The notes under the pieces: generated by a model
The model's database searches: none
What the model saw: the letters and a program-made list of their open reading frames with translations, nothing else
Told to the model about the DNA's origin: nothing
Position numbers and translations under genes: made by a program
Part shown: piece by piece, positions 22,801 through 29,463 of the stretch
Numbering within the stretch: the first letter of the stretch is position 1
Layout of the letters: each line of letters opens with the position of its first letter
From: Candidatus Roseilinea mizusawaensis
Lineage (GTDB): Bacteria; Chloroflexota; Anaerolineae; J036; Brachytrichaceae
Length of the DNA stretch: 64,000 nt
Reading direction: 5' to 3'
Assembly (NCBI GenBank): GCA_016841965.1
Contig: JAEANN010000018.1
Location: 1 to 64,000 of the forward strand

Positions 22801-25800
22801 TGCCGGTGGCCGGCCTGGCGTTGGCCGGCCACGTCCTGGTGACCAACGCAGCCGCCCTGGCCGACGCGCCCGGCGTGGTGATCACGGCGGCGGCGCTGCG
22901 GCTGCTGGATAGCGCGCCCTTGCCCTTCACCGGCTGCCAGGTGCGCCGGCAGAGCGACGATGCGCCGGTTGCCGGCGCGACCTGCGTGGCAGACGCCGGC
23001 GGGCTGACGGCGACGGTGGATATGGACAGCAACTGGATCAACACGGCGCGGCTGCGGGTGGTGTTCACGGCATCGGTGCCGCTTGGACTGACGCATGGCG
23101 AGCTGGTGCGCGTGTCGGCCCGCGCCTGGCCGGGGCCGTTGGCGATTGAGTCCGCGCCGGCCAATAACGCGGCGCAGACCGACGTGATCATCGTCGGCAA
23201 CACCGACCTGCGCGTGGTGTCGTTCGGCGCCGCGCCGCTTACCCCCACCGCCGGCCTGCCGATGACCTACACCGTCGTGGTGCGCAACGACGGCCAGCAA
23301 ACCGCGCCCGATGTCGTCATCACCACCACGGCGACGCTTGCGGTGTTCCACAGCAACCCGCCCCCGCCGATCACATCGTGCAGCGCCACGGGCGGCGGCG
23401 CGTGCGCCGTGAGCGGCGCAACGGCGGTGATCACCTACGCCGCCCTCGCCCCCGGCGAGCCGCACACGCTCACCTTGGTGACGGCGGTGCAACACGACCT
23501 GGAGCAGTTCACGCCCGACGAGTTCATCCAGCGCGCCATCACCCTATCCAGCGCGCTGTACGACCTGAACCCGGCCGACAATCAGCTCGCCCAGGCCAAC
23601 GCCGTGCAGACGCAGGCCGATTACCAGCTCACCCTGGCGCCGGCGGCGACCGAAGTGGTGCACCTGGGCAGCCTGACCTACACCGTGTGGGTGACTAACG
23701 CCGGCCCCTCTACGCTGGTGCAGCCGCACTTCTGGCTGACGGCGAGCGATGCGCTGAACGCCTTCTACACCCTGCCCGATAGCTACGCCTGTAGCAACGT
23801 CAGCGCGCTGGTGTGCCAGATGGCAATCGCGCTGGCCCCCGGCGAGTCGCGCATGTTGACCGCGACGCTGAGCTTTAACGCCGACCCGCCAGGCGCGGGG
23901 GTGGTGACGGCCAGCGTGGCGTCGCTATCTACGTTCCCGACGCCTGACCCCGCGCCGGCTAACAACAGCATCACTGCGCCGGTGCAGATCACCTATCCCT
24001 CCACGCTGCATCTCTCCATCACGCCTTCCGACAACCCGCTGCCGGCCGATCAACTCATCACCTTCACCATCAACATCACGCGCGACGGGCCGGACGTGGT
24101 CTTGCGGCGCATCACCATCCCGGTTCCGCTCAACCTCAGCCCGGTCGCGGTTTGGGAGAACGTCGGCTACTGGCCGGAGCGGTGCGCCATCACGCGCACG
24201 CTGGAGACGGCCAGCGGCATGTCGTTCGTCTGCCACACGCTGGGCGTGGGGGCCGGCGGCGCGCAGGTGTTCGCCGTCTTCGCGCCCGACATCGCCAACT
24301 TCAGCTTCGTGCTCACGGCCAGCGCGCATGGCGCCTGGGCCGGCCTGGCTTTTGCCCAATCGCCGACGGTGACGGTGGTCCAGCCGGTGGCCGACCTGGC
24401 CGTTGCCCATGCCGTGACGACCGCCGACGGGCTGATCGCGGGCGACCTGCTGACCTACACCATCCTGGTGACTAACCTCGGCCCGCTGAACGCGAGCGGG
24501 GTGCAGGTGACCAGCACCGCGCACGCCGCTATCAGCCTGACGCTGTGCGAGGCGCAGTATGGTTCGTGCGCGCTGACCGCCAATGGCATCAGCGCCACGC
24601 TGGGGACGCTGGCGCCCGGCGCCGGCCGCCAGATTACCGTGCTGGCCGTCTTGAGCGATCCCCTGCCCATCGGCGCTGTGGTCACGCACACCGTCTTTGT
24701 CGCCACCAGCGCGCGCGACGACCTGCCGGCCAACAACCAGGCCGCGGCGACGGCGCAAGTGCGCGACCGCGCCATCCTGGGCTTGGCGCTCGCCTCGGAT
24801 GCGCCACAGCCGCCGGGGCCGGACGGCCTGGTGCATCTGACGGCGACGGTCAGCAGCGGCACAAACGTGAGCTTCACTTGGAGCCTGGGCGATGGCAACC
24901 TGGCCTATGGCCCGACGGTGGCTCATGTGTACAACGTGCCGTTCAGCCCGGCCTATGCGCTCACCGTGTTCACCGCCGTGGTGACTGCCGCGAACAGCGC
25001 CGGCGCGGTCGTCGCCAGTTTGCCGATCACGCTGCAAGAGGGAACGCCGGCCTGGCGCGACATGTTCCCCCTGTGGTTCGAGGCCACCATGGACGGCTAC
25101 GGCGAGGCGCTGGCCGGCCAGCCTTTCACCATGCACGTTTATCTCACCGGCACCGCCAGCAACGCGCAGGTGGCCGTGAACTGGGCCGACGGCGTGGTGG
25201 TCACTCGGCCGGCCGACCTGTTCATGGTGGACGGCGGCGGGGCGGTCTGGCGCTATGCGGTGTTCTCGCACACCTACAGCGTGGGCGGCGAGGTGGACCC
25301 GATCACCGTCACGGCCTTTAATCGCGCCGGCCAGATCGGCCCGCGCACCACGTTCGTGCGCGCGCGGCAAAGCATCACCGAGACCGGCCTGAGCTTTGCC
25401 TTCGACGCGCCGGCCTACACCGCCGTCGGCGTGCCCACGCCCTTCACGCTCACCACCAGCGGCGGCTACCCGCTCAACTTCTCCTACGACTTCGACAGTG
25501 ATGGCATCGTTGACGCCTACGGCGGTTGGCCGAACCATCGGCTGGATCAGAAGACGTGGGTTTTCAGCGCGCCCGGCCTCTACACCGCCACGGCGGTGAT
25601 CGAAAATGACCTGGACTATCCGTTTGGCCTGGGCGTGCATTACCTGACGCTGACCCGGCAGATTGTGGTCAGCGCGGTGGCGCCCATCGTCGGGTTGGCT
25701 GCCGCCAGCAGCAGCCCGACGGCGCTGGGCGCGCCGACCTGGTTCACCGCCAGCCAGTCCGGCGGCAACCTGATCACCTACGTCTGGGACTTTGGCGATG

Positions 25801-26861
25801 GGGTGACCGCCACGCTGACCGGCACGACGGTTGCCCATGTGTATGCGCTGCCCGGCAGCTATACCGCCACCGTCACCGCTACCAACTTGCTCAACCAGCA
25901 AACGGCGACCACCGGCGTGGTGGTGCAGCAACCCATCGCCGGCCTGAGCGCCACGGCCAGCGGGCCGACCTTCCTCGGCCAGCCGACATTCCTGGCTGCT
26001 GCGCTGGATGTGGGATGGCCGGTCAGCTTTACCTGGGATCTGGGCGACGGCAACCTGGCCTATGGTGCGTCGGTCAACCATGCCTACGGCGCAATTGGGA
26101 CCTACACCGCCATCGTCACCGCGTTCAACCTGCTCGGCGCGCAGGTCGCCAGCGTCGCGCTGGTGATCACCGATGCCCCGCCGATTGGGCTGAGCGCCGG
26201 CGCGCTGGCGCCGGCCTCGGTCGGGCAGGCTGTGCAGTTCACGGCCACCACCTCCGGCGGCAGCGGGCTGACCTTCGCTTGGGACTTCGGCGACGGCGTG
26301 CAGTTGCAAGGCCAGAACCAGACCCACGCCTACGACGCGCCGGGGGTGTATCTGGCCACCGTGCGGGCGTGGAACGCCAACGGGCAGATCAGCCTGACGC
26401 TGCCGGTGACGATCACGATGCCGCCGGCGCAGGTGAACCCGCTGCAAGTTACCGGCGTGGAGGCGGAGGGCAGCGCGATGATCACCGTCGCGCTGGCTAT
26501 GCCGCTGCCCATGGCGGTGGGTCTAACCTATGCCACGGTGGATGGCGCCGCGCAGGCCGGCAGCGACTACGCTTACACCGCCGGCGTGCTGGTCTTTGCG
26601 CCGGGCGAGACGCAAAAGACCATCAGCGTGCCGATCCTGGACGACGGCCTGCCTGAGCCGGATGAGTGGTTCTTCGTGCACATCGGCCGGCCCGACCCGG
26701 CGCTGGGCGCGCTGACGATGTCGGCTGTGAGCGTTGCGGCTGAGACGGCACAGGGTGAGGCCGGGGCGCAGGCGCTGTTGGACGACCCGCCGATCGTGGT
26801 GCGTGTGCTCATCCCCGGCGCCTATCGCCTGTATCTGCCGTTGGCGCGGAGGGCGGAATGA
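7848..26861 (+). CDS. Giant multidomain exported surface protein, about 6,340 residues
   Basis: The start at 7848 follows GGAGGAG (7833-7839) by 8 nt and opens a hydrophobic export signal. Approximate order by residue: hydrophobic segments near 280-325; Asp-rich calcium-binding repeats of the DxDGDG type (430-530); a block of about five membrane-like helices (1075-1285); a second DxDGDG cluster (1475-1615); Ig-like domains; a PA14-like segment (2050-2170); a propeller-like stretch (2340-2585); a sugar-binding/DOMON-like stretch (3080-3285); DUF11 repeats from about 3900, two of them split by Rossmann-like domains (3980-4200 and 4600-4805); four or more PKD domains with WDFGDG-type motifs (5645-6190); a Calx-beta domain; and a C-terminal YRLYLPLARR tail. 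Adhesion or envelope structure is inferred. Domain borders are by eye. Confidence 0.85.
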   Translation: MFVGFVARKTYLRAALIALAGLIALGLLDQAAVLADPAPAQRLREAWELARALPAYRFTADIQQHTLPQADPRTVGQAGRQQRAYLEGEARPAAQSFTVRILDEAQAALAAPGQMHNATELEVTPTYARARRGEGEWQTLEDFSLELAPGNDWLSPLAAARNVRPLPDEPNAFQFEIDGEAFAALVQQAAAQRALRAGALPAGAQLTLASRYADMRGEGVIWLNAHGLPLRQRLSVRFAPDGGNRTEAQGTIQFAYDDLPAWMTAPRPERWLAAQAAGLRAQAPALALALVAITLTAGAAILLARRRGMRRALLAGLVVVMAVTPALQAAQTARANETQRAQRAGQQAREREAQAQRDFLRQTLGARPLTRPLILRNDAPAAPPAQAAPLPDGPALARQYAAMRAGSPAVDLDPLPQAPVGLGIAAVQSDPDTDGDGLSDAVENLLGSDPLLPDSDGDGLSDADEANGWTVGMTRYRLNPLDGDSNNDGRSDSLECTPAPFNCPDTDGDSVPDIADDDDDNDGVPDRYDLSPVTRRRGNEADQLFFNQALPLELTLAGLTPGRMTYVQFQLRPTNPARLWYAFNVYDWPRDDKGQIQDVDGATFASALGEADPRSANGDVRLLPVLEIEVSRADNTLLSQAELSAYSISRRDLPDGRSLLYAPVSLVNDRLTEQRYAFTARLPFRSSASWTPQNVRLAWMVQALVDRPEESQFNQLTILHTYYDDWTLTGLSVYEDHGAALAVLYEDPAVDDERDSDDTLLKLSLLLDETFVAGRDCDAEDAQGRCVGDGQRDLRVDNLAARFDHTLNAGVPITQRWALSNTVRVNAFNFATSEAMQATLAQTISKNLLASVFQPHWSPASRITPTLMFAREERSVNLGLDRGGVLLNHPAVRFQGNQGRFDLAGAGVDTAAALSWAPYRYNGAEWKSYDLADFVTFEVDRRYRGLMLARHPTDENTALGELGLLQAYVLGIAQGVERVVQSQTKTFKLEKQSSDLKLWQRVTLQSANAAVKGANFVINLLYYGLTESAYAFQPGWLGKLGGVLKELPLVGGQLASNVTKFGLLAGLKEFFKAAKWKLIALGAAGAVVGAAVAITLLVLYLTTPDYGFQIGLAVVIGAMTIFFSLVKPLISIAQFFVAQFQAAVAAGATKLAALSAAASATFGGGLAVFRATLVTAVLALIVQVGIAVGTFIFQWANGAAFGSLDLNAAFARLVVEIYIAFLTFALSVTVAGAVLLGVLASIDAILNILCTAKVPNTCWSITGIVVQVAAAFIYGGAPVVRLRAVEAGKLNVRLSDPERGFIAGNRLTLSLDVSTYIDEATMYEINHQSVSSYHAKTRGPGGDDARRRTAVRYTLNADPPEVSVNAMRNAWAMQLGGPYSTHYVNQQTAQAPEIVLQPGVNVSIPVRLNYSFALPAVECWLLNFCKLNEVKGKQIGQNLGFSLDVLPNALDQFAGWEWSPAFTARINPAITRNISCDRDGDGLRSPLCGGNDPNDLLSDADGDGVPDPKELALGNQGRYFRPTQSDADGDGLSDALELRYGAHPSSADTDGDGLTDAEEVNGWDMAYGYVGAPPALDTNGCRLPGGVRRTARVVSDPRAYDTDGDSLSDRDEKTLNACDPIGFPFHPNVPNANPLAVSFNFADADGFLAPGQVMPFTVTVLNDTPQVNPLNARGVLTVTRAPLYGAAPPLVRNFPGLWRGASFDLTGIVTVPFAVASQPAPITASAAAELYAGSPGSGVNISPRYVAALRVDNDPPNAQTTSFSNGAYMAAGSTVVVGGEAVDSTSYVQRVEVRLNSGAWQTATHTAFWSYALTVPLAEGPHTFSARAVDAVGNPQPAPHVLSFLADANPPAVVSGVPDDALRAAVALPDGNWGIRLNGAASDPNLASGHLGSGASFVEALVVAAPAVSGLPTPYTATWQRAEVTTTGWVLTYALPLFDVDGNVITDPTGTYTVYLRGGDFAGNLTAPANYVAFRLRLDNRAPAFSSVTPQQNLTYDGVLTQALPNLAITTTRVLSGFVFENAPAGLNSGVHTATLTLVPGDQGVAPGMWRAWYRNNTQAIGAPDYEGLAANIDFAWPASPAPGVLADGFSVDWLRQALFRVDGVYTFTLERESDAAGAIRLFVNDLPVLSATGSTIQAAAALTMTDGLHTLRVVYADGSGAAQARFNVTLARALSQPVVLGASGSGVLTTTWHYTLPDQLEGLYQLDLAGRDMLSNTGRYVNFWRGEIDTTPPRVGVDVNYVGIGAASRTIYTVRATDFNLLQDGFISPCGDPKPEELFTYDTAWWREWINDSSRLYEIVQRCERPGHVVEPPRIRACDVHGHCADTYAIPPGAPNNRSLYYSTYNTLYRKDLASGQTQVAWPHWNRSVGWMFPDSANGRLLVVYYDSALRVDVIDLNTNAVSATFTLPPGVQAQDMAFDPLNGWLYRIDYTNVLGRLNTWTGHYVTVTLPHRLGWALAYDWQNQRLFARDGEFDRYFFTDSTPESARLRFLLPNGTFQGYIGDPRPASFSYFDNRIYGFDRPPFWTQLGVAVDPVSRQIFWWGNGGRLYAAPYPGNFSAVNDGSTLGAPNFYTVTTLFAPTQPLRSGSSSWFRLYVDNPTHYSPTLKLYFVDWQTLNIKRINISNTLFLSLEDVVTETANVNSPFDGLQTFALDVNHRPAANSQALFTDINTPITFTLDVTDADRNPLSLRILTPFGRGALSGWPAGRVITAPALAYAPDAGFSGYDRLDYEVDDHRGGLVTGTVSMRVRPLLVLESAVVTPTNGATRDSLAPVPIGVAANASEPVRRITVTVNGAPALVSPILNQTNPVWTTTWTPIPGRHVLASVIEDVYGRVQTQTAPISLTVAITAPHLALSGPLITGSASPGEGMFFVSGLVTAFADLRALTVTVGGPGGLNESGLASLDDGVDVSPSGARRHAWRYLVQAPNAYNPAGITVSAVTLDAANRTTALAAPLTVDIVPPALVTTSLLLVSGTMLFPITTGLAIRNGAPTLALVWTEASDPAGVQDYVAGWTQSASFVPSTVLLPNQPRRLDRATGEAQTWFAHLSARDAHGNGSRQTLGPIIVDAPTTPDVTTLGFSHWLESGATQVGAHPRARCGDVVTATQCPQAFYVTWDALALRLAYTGGNWASDGDLWLFFDTQAGGATRDPLNRVAMPEQPLGPDQPASLPMRPDYAVRVVSPQTATLYVWSGSAWQAQRELNSAEFAFIPGDAPRTDLRLLWTALGVLAPAGTPFGLLAVALAENGRVMAWMPNPSPEGDLWGAALVTPTAYLRWSAAANGVRPNAGRFVASDARVAVQAATTTPDGAAVTVGARAWLADLPPALADLPQPPGAALPTIGPNRAVTFTLSVTNAGSAATDGLSFNVVADGALALSGGNAQTLTLPAVAPGAGGVLTLTGLTGNSGVAQFDVALRDAPRRAYDWFALRYLIDITAPVSLSVSSPLSWVNPLTNTFSGAAFDLSPLAVVTVEVQPGVGAPVAQTCPQPAGNGGVSWSCIVNLNGMSGAVAVRVRAADIWGNQSGWTVIGSRQVDNAAPTLTLDAQTESLLANGYFGNHGRTEAGRGVIPLRGVLNDEREARRIVACARLPEQAACLPEQTRALEATEFATALALDTELAFLREGDAVSQVLELYGLDAVGNRSALLTRTAWVDTAPPIITVTEALSPVFDVDFGAAPVHQAVITGLVSDGALRVVRGWLMNGAGVITAYTATVAGGQWVLTPTLPAGAYGVYTLTVEAWDRADNRSASLMHTFVYTLDTVRLHLGAQRVDADGLVLPAGAPITPGLPLTWQVTLRNSGGLTATQPTTLTVAWPVLLAAPLCQVTGGASCAFDGLDVRVAWPTLARGAQHTLTLSALVPAGLNDGVAIALAGQVTNTGVNRPAHSTLVAQVVHTTTAQSALAIHKSAQTESASAATLFAGDPLTFTVRVTNTGGALLRDLVLTDALPAGYAVLTYSLAAQPAMNANCALGATLSCAVRRPLRLLYVDDNESSSSYWRRLRLNEIAAANGWQVSVFEAYGAADGPTAAEMLNYDLVLWDSWTKADPTHQGPNARDARHLAAFVAGGGRLILGTSWASAFADPAYPSTLRPWAAALLSETLRVDPAGFQVKMAYDLTFQRGFTGVNAFAGVFALANATDYQPSYAPALSGGAVGLTYLDTGNHPAAVYTARTLMLGFAPVVGLSVNQPNVLAALLTQAVQTLAPPAYSLAGGQTATLTVAGAPNAVGAQTNIAQAQASNAALAGANVNYTVLVSTALQGLAQAAAPSVQVGNDLSVTARITNAGPVAATGVVLTAALPAGAALVGYAGDGLSCADSGGVITCTAATLNVGNSAGVVVTLTATGGGQKALTFWRQSDQSAMRSATAQFVASGNANPALVALSAPAAVITAGLGATLTLVAANSGPQPADMLITVTLSGWQFAGWPGMQPQGMALAPGAAQILGAPGAALDVAGGAWGDGQLAITLSVPTLAAGDSLTVHLPLMTHPALVSGTLLIARAGVTTTVNDTAPGDNLAAPLTLTTTAQANLRLSKQALGGGLVNQPIPYAITLINDGPSAAHGLVLTDPVPSGHAFADAEALINDQARRCLAAGGVVQCALTGLPRRALLVNDDAGNFTLFYENALNALNVAWDRVVVTGANDGPSAAFMSAYDLVIWVSQVQAGHPTGIGPSANDEAQLMQYLANGGSLLLDSQGYANARGGLTRFMTETLGVDALAIDGLPSLNDQAVGVGLFAGFGVMSVSGMNNADVLTPTGAAQTVVRWYESGAPKHSVGVWHPAKRAFYLALPFYGQADATRLGVILNVLRRPPLMPGSAADVTVIFTAPVSSQTVVNTAYARADGGSAVTTTAPLSVIGWSAFDVQVDGPASAVSGDTLTYTIVFTHTGIEAAGPVTLTHTLSDTDRASADWWGMSCDTSHPRLLTCTLPSMAIGAAQRITVTALTLGWYPAQTITSTARVRAGNAQLPAGYVAQATTRITPSVDVQAGVVAPTNLPVAGLALAGHVLVTNAAALADAPGVVITAAALRLLDSAPLPFTGCQVRRQSDDAPVAGATCVADAGGLTATVDMDSNWINTARLRVVFTASVPLGLTHGELVRVSARAWPGPLAIESAPANNAAQTDVIIVGNTDLRVVSFGAAPLTPTAGLPMTYTVVVRNDGQQTAPDVVITTTATLAVFHSNPPPPITSCSATGGGACAVSGATAVITYAALAPGEPHTLTLVTAVQHDLEQFTPDEFIQRAITLSSALYDLNPADNQLAQANAVQTQADYQLTLAPAATEVVHLGSLTYTVWVTNAGPSTLVQPHFWLTASDALNAFYTLPDSYACSNVSALVCQMAIALAPGESRMLTATLSFNADPPGAGVVTASVASLSTFPTPDPAPANNSITAPVQITYPSTLHLSITPSDNPLPADQLITFTINITRDGPDVVLRRITIPVPLNLSPVAVWENVGYWPERCAITRTLETASGMSFVCHTLGVGAGGAQVFAVFAPDIANFSFVLTASAHGAWAGLAFAQSPTVTVVQPVADLAVAHAVTTADGLIAGDLLTYTILVTNLGPLNASGVQVTSTAHAAISLTLCEAQYGSCALTANGISATLGTLAPGAGRQITVLAVLSDPLPIGAVVTHTVFVATSARDDLPANNQAAATAQVRDRAILGLALASDAPQPPGPDGLVHLTATVSSGTNVSFTWSLGDGNLAYGPTVAHVYNVPFSPAYALTVFTAVVTAANSAGAVVASLPITLQEGTPAWRDMFPLWFEATMDGYGEALAGQPFTMHVYLTGTASNAQVAVNWADGVVVTRPADLFMVDGGGAVWRYAVFSHTYSVGGEVDPITVTAFNRAGQIGPRTTFVRARQSITETGLSFAFDAPAYTAVGVPTPFTLTTSGGYPLNFSYDFDSDGIVDAYGGWPNHRLDQKTWVFSAPGLYTATAVIENDLDYPFGLGVHYLTLTRQIVVSAVAPIVGLAAASSSPTALGAPTWFTASQSGGNLITYVWDFGDGVTATLTGTTVAHVYALPGSYTATVTATNLLNQQTATTGVVVQQPIAGLSATASGPTFLGQPTFLAAALDVGWPVSFTWDLGDGNLAYGASVNHAYGAIGTYTAIVTAFNLLGAQVASVALVITDAPPIGLSAGALAPASVGQAVQFTATTSGGSGLTFAWDFGDGVQLQGQNQTHAYDAPGVYLATVRAWNANGQISLTLPVTITMPPAQVNPLQVTGVEAEGSAMITVALAMPLPMAVGLTYATVDGAAQAGSDYAYTAGVLVFAPGETQKTISVPILDDGLPEPDEWFFVHIGRPDPALGALTMSAVSVAAETAQGEAGAQALLDDPPIVVRVLIPGAYRLYLPLARRAE

Positions 26862-29359
26862 GACGCGGAATGAAGCTGCTGTGGGTTGGCGCGGGGCTGG
26901 CCGCGGCGCTGGGGCTGGGCGCGCAGGCGGCCAGGGCGCAGCAGTGCTTTGCCACGATTGACGGGACGACGGTGTATTCCAGCCCCGACGCGCAGGCGGT
27001 GCGCGATGCGGTGGGCGCGGCGGCGCCCGGCGACGTGGTGAAAGTCGCCGGCGTGTGCGCGGGTGTGAGCGGCGCGCAAGTGGTCGCCATCGGCCAGCCG
27101 CTCACCTTGCGCGGCGGCTACACCCTCACGAACTGGGCGCTCAGCGATCCGGACGCGCACCCGACTGTGCTGGACGCGCAGCAGGCCGGCCGGGTGGTGT
27201 ATGCCACGCAGCCGCTTACGCTGGAGAGCCTGATCGTGCAGGGCGGGCGCTGGACCAACCCGTTTGAGTCCGGCGGTGGGGTGGCGCTGGAGTCGGCGGG
27301 GGTGATCAGCAACGTGGTGATCCGCGGGAGCGAGGCTACCAACGGCGCCGGCGGCGGGTTGTACGTGGGCGGGCCGGCGACGGTGACGCACAGCGCGCTC
27401 GTCAGCAACGTCGCGCGCTATCGCGGCGGCGGGGCCTCGTTCAACGCCGAGGTCTGGATTGTTGCATCGGCGTTCCTCAGCAACACCGCGACGGATTTCA
27501 GCGCGGGCTATGGCGGCGGGGCGAATTTTGGCTTCAACGCGCCGGCCACGGTGTTGAGCAGCACCTTTGCCGGCAACGCGGCCAGCACCCAGGCCGGCGG
27601 CGCGCGCTTTGACAACCGCGCCACGCTGCGCCACGTCACCTTTACCCACAACATCGCGCGGGGCATCGGCGGGGCGATCTTCAGCAACGAGACGCACGCG
27701 CAGGACGTGGCGTTTGCGCACAATCAGGCTACTTTGCTGAGCACCGGCGGCGCGCATTTCAACTGGGTCACCTGGCTGACCGACACCACGTTCTACAGCA
27801 ACAGCGCGGCCATGCACGGCGGCGGCGCGTATTTCAACCAGTCTTTCTTCGGCGATCTGGCTGCGTTGCGCCATGTGTCCTTTGTGAGCAACAGCGCCGG
27901 CGAGCGAGGCGGCGGGGCGTTTGCGTTCAACCAGGCGCGGCTGGAAGGTCAGGGCGTCGTGTTTGCCGGCAACCGGGCGCAGCAGGAGGGCGGCGGGTTA
28001 TACGTCAGCGGCGCCGCCGACCTGAGCGAGGCGCAGTTCAGCGGCAACATGGCCGGGGCTTCCGGCGGCGGGGCGTTTTTTGCCCAGCCGGTGACGTTGA
28101 GCGTGGCGGCCTTCATGAGCAACACGGCGCAGGGCATGGGGGGAGGGGCGCTCTTTGCGGCGAACCTGTTGGCGCAAGGGCCGCTCACCTTCACGGCGAA
28201 TGCCGCCGGCGTGGCCGGCGGCGGGGCGCACGTGAGCGCAACGCTGGCGCTGAGTGGGAGCGCCTGGATCGGCAACTCTTCCGGTCGGGGCGGCGGCCTC
28301 TCGGTCGCCGGCCCGGTGACCCTGAGCGCGGTCGCTTTCGTCGGCAATCAGGCGATGGGCGCGCAAGGCTTTGGCGGTGGGGTGTATGCCGGCGGCGCGG
28401 CCGGCCTGAGCGAGGCGCAGTTCCTCAGCAACACCGCGCGCCAGGGCGGCGGGATGTACGCCCTGGGCGCGACTGCACTGGAGGGCGTGACGTTCACCGC
28501 CAACGTCGCGCTGGCCAATGGCGGCGGCGCGCTGTTGCTTGGCGCGGCGGCGATCAGTGGCAGCGCGTTCGCCGGCAACCGCGCGCTGGGCGGGAGCGGG
28601 CCGGCCTGGGCCGGCGCGAGCGGAGAAGCGTTTGCGCCGTTGGCTGTGCTGGCCATCAACGGATCGGGCGGCGGGGCGGCCCTGTTCGGCGCGACGATCA
28701 TCACGCGCAGCGCCTTTATCGGCAACAGCGCAGCCGAGCACGGCGGCGGCGCGTATGGCTGGGGGGCGGTGGGCGGCGCAGGGGTGACCTGGCGCGACAA
28801 CGCCGCGGCGCAGTGCGGCGGCGGCCTGCACCTGGCCGGCATGACGGTGGGGGGCCGCGCGCGCTGGGTGAACAGCTTGTGGGCCGGCAACGCAGCCGGG
28901 CAGGGCGCAGCGGTGTGCGCCGCGCACGATGGCGGCGACGACGCGTTGATCTTGCTGCATGCCACGCTGGTCAGCCCCACGCTGGTCGGCGCCGAAGCGG
29001 TGCGCGTGAACGCCGGCGCGGCGTATCTGACCAACACGCTGATCGCCTCGCACACGGTGGGCGTGGCGCGGCTGGGCGGGACGGCGCAGGTGGCGCATGT
29101 GTTGATCGGCGGGGCGAGCGCGCCGCTCAGCGGCGTGGTGACGTTGGCCGGGCCGCTGTTCATCGGGCCGGCGCGTTTCGTGGACGCGGTGGATTACGCG
29201 CTGGCGCCGGTCAGCCTGGCGATTGACGGCGGCGCGCCGGAGGGCGTGAGCGCCGATTACTTCGGCCGGCCGCGCCCGCAGGGCAACGCGCCGGATATCG
29301 GCTACGCTGAGTCGGACATGGTGCTGCGGCGGGTGTTTGCGCCCCGCGCGGTGCGATGA
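26858..29359 (+). CDS. Secreted beta-helix protein with Pmp-like GGG repeats
   Basis: An 833-residue protein. Its ATG overlaps the TGA of the giant gene by 4 nt, with GGAGGG at 26848-26853 inside the upstream gene, so the two are probably translationally coupled. The N-terminus is a signal peptide (MKLLWVGAGLAAALGLGAQA, cut after ARA). From about residue 80 to 720 it consists of imperfect repeats with GGG and SNTA/GNxA elements, as in parallel beta-helix and chlamydial polymorphic membrane-type proteins. It ends in RRVFAPRAVR, loosely like the YLPL tail of its partner. A surface role alongside the giant protein is inferred from coupling. An alternative start is the ATG at 26870. Confidence 0.8.
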   Translation: MRRGMKLLWVGAGLAAALGLGAQAARAQQCFATIDGTTVYSSPDAQAVRDAVGAAAPGDVVKVAGVCAGVSGAQVVAIGQPLTLRGGYTLTNWALSDPDAHPTVLDAQQAGRVVYATQPLTLESLIVQGGRWTNPFESGGGVALESAGVISNVVIRGSEATNGAGGGLYVGGPATVTHSALVSNVARYRGGGASFNAEVWIVASAFLSNTATDFSAGYGGGANFGFNAPATVLSSTFAGNAASTQAGGARFDNRATLRHVTFTHNIARGIGGAIFSNETHAQDVAFAHNQATLLSTGGAHFNWVTWLTDTTFYSNSAAMHGGGAYFNQSFFGDLAALRHVSFVSNSAGERGGGAFAFNQARLEGQGVVFAGNRAQQEGGGLYVSGAADLSEAQFSGNMAGASGGGAFFAQPVTLSVAAFMSNTAQGMGGGALFAANLLAQGPLTFTANAAGVAGGGAHVSATLALSGSAWIGNSSGRGGGLSVAGPVTLSAVAFVGNQAMGAQGFGGGVYAGGAAGLSEAQFLSNTARQGGGMYALGATALEGVTFTANVALANGGGALLLGAAAISGSAFAGNRALGGSGPAWAGASGEAFAPLAVLAINGSGGGAALFGATIITRSAFIGNSAAEHGGGAYGWGAVGGAGVTWRDNAAAQCGGGLHLAGMTVGGRARWVNSLWAGNAAGQGAAVCAAHDGGDDALILLHATLVSPTLVGAEAVRVNAGAAYLTNTLIASHTVGVARLGGTAQVAHVLIGGASAPLSGVVTLAGPLFIGPARFVDAVDYALAPVSLAIDGGAPEGVSADYFGRPRPQGNAPDIGYAESDMVLRRVFAPRAVR

Positions 29360-29463
29360 GGTGTGCTGCGATGCCGCATGTGCCGATGATCGGTGATGGG
29401 TTCGGCCGGGGATGCTGCGGCAAGCCGAACGATTGGCCGGGCGCTCGACGCAATGCGCGCATC

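Noticed and set aside
11463..26447. Very long minus-strand open frames opposite the giant gene (for example 17514-20612, 23925-26447, 11463-13943).
   Set aside because: They are Arg/Gly/His/Gln-rich with no motifs, while the plus strand has clear domains. High GC with few stop codons explains them.
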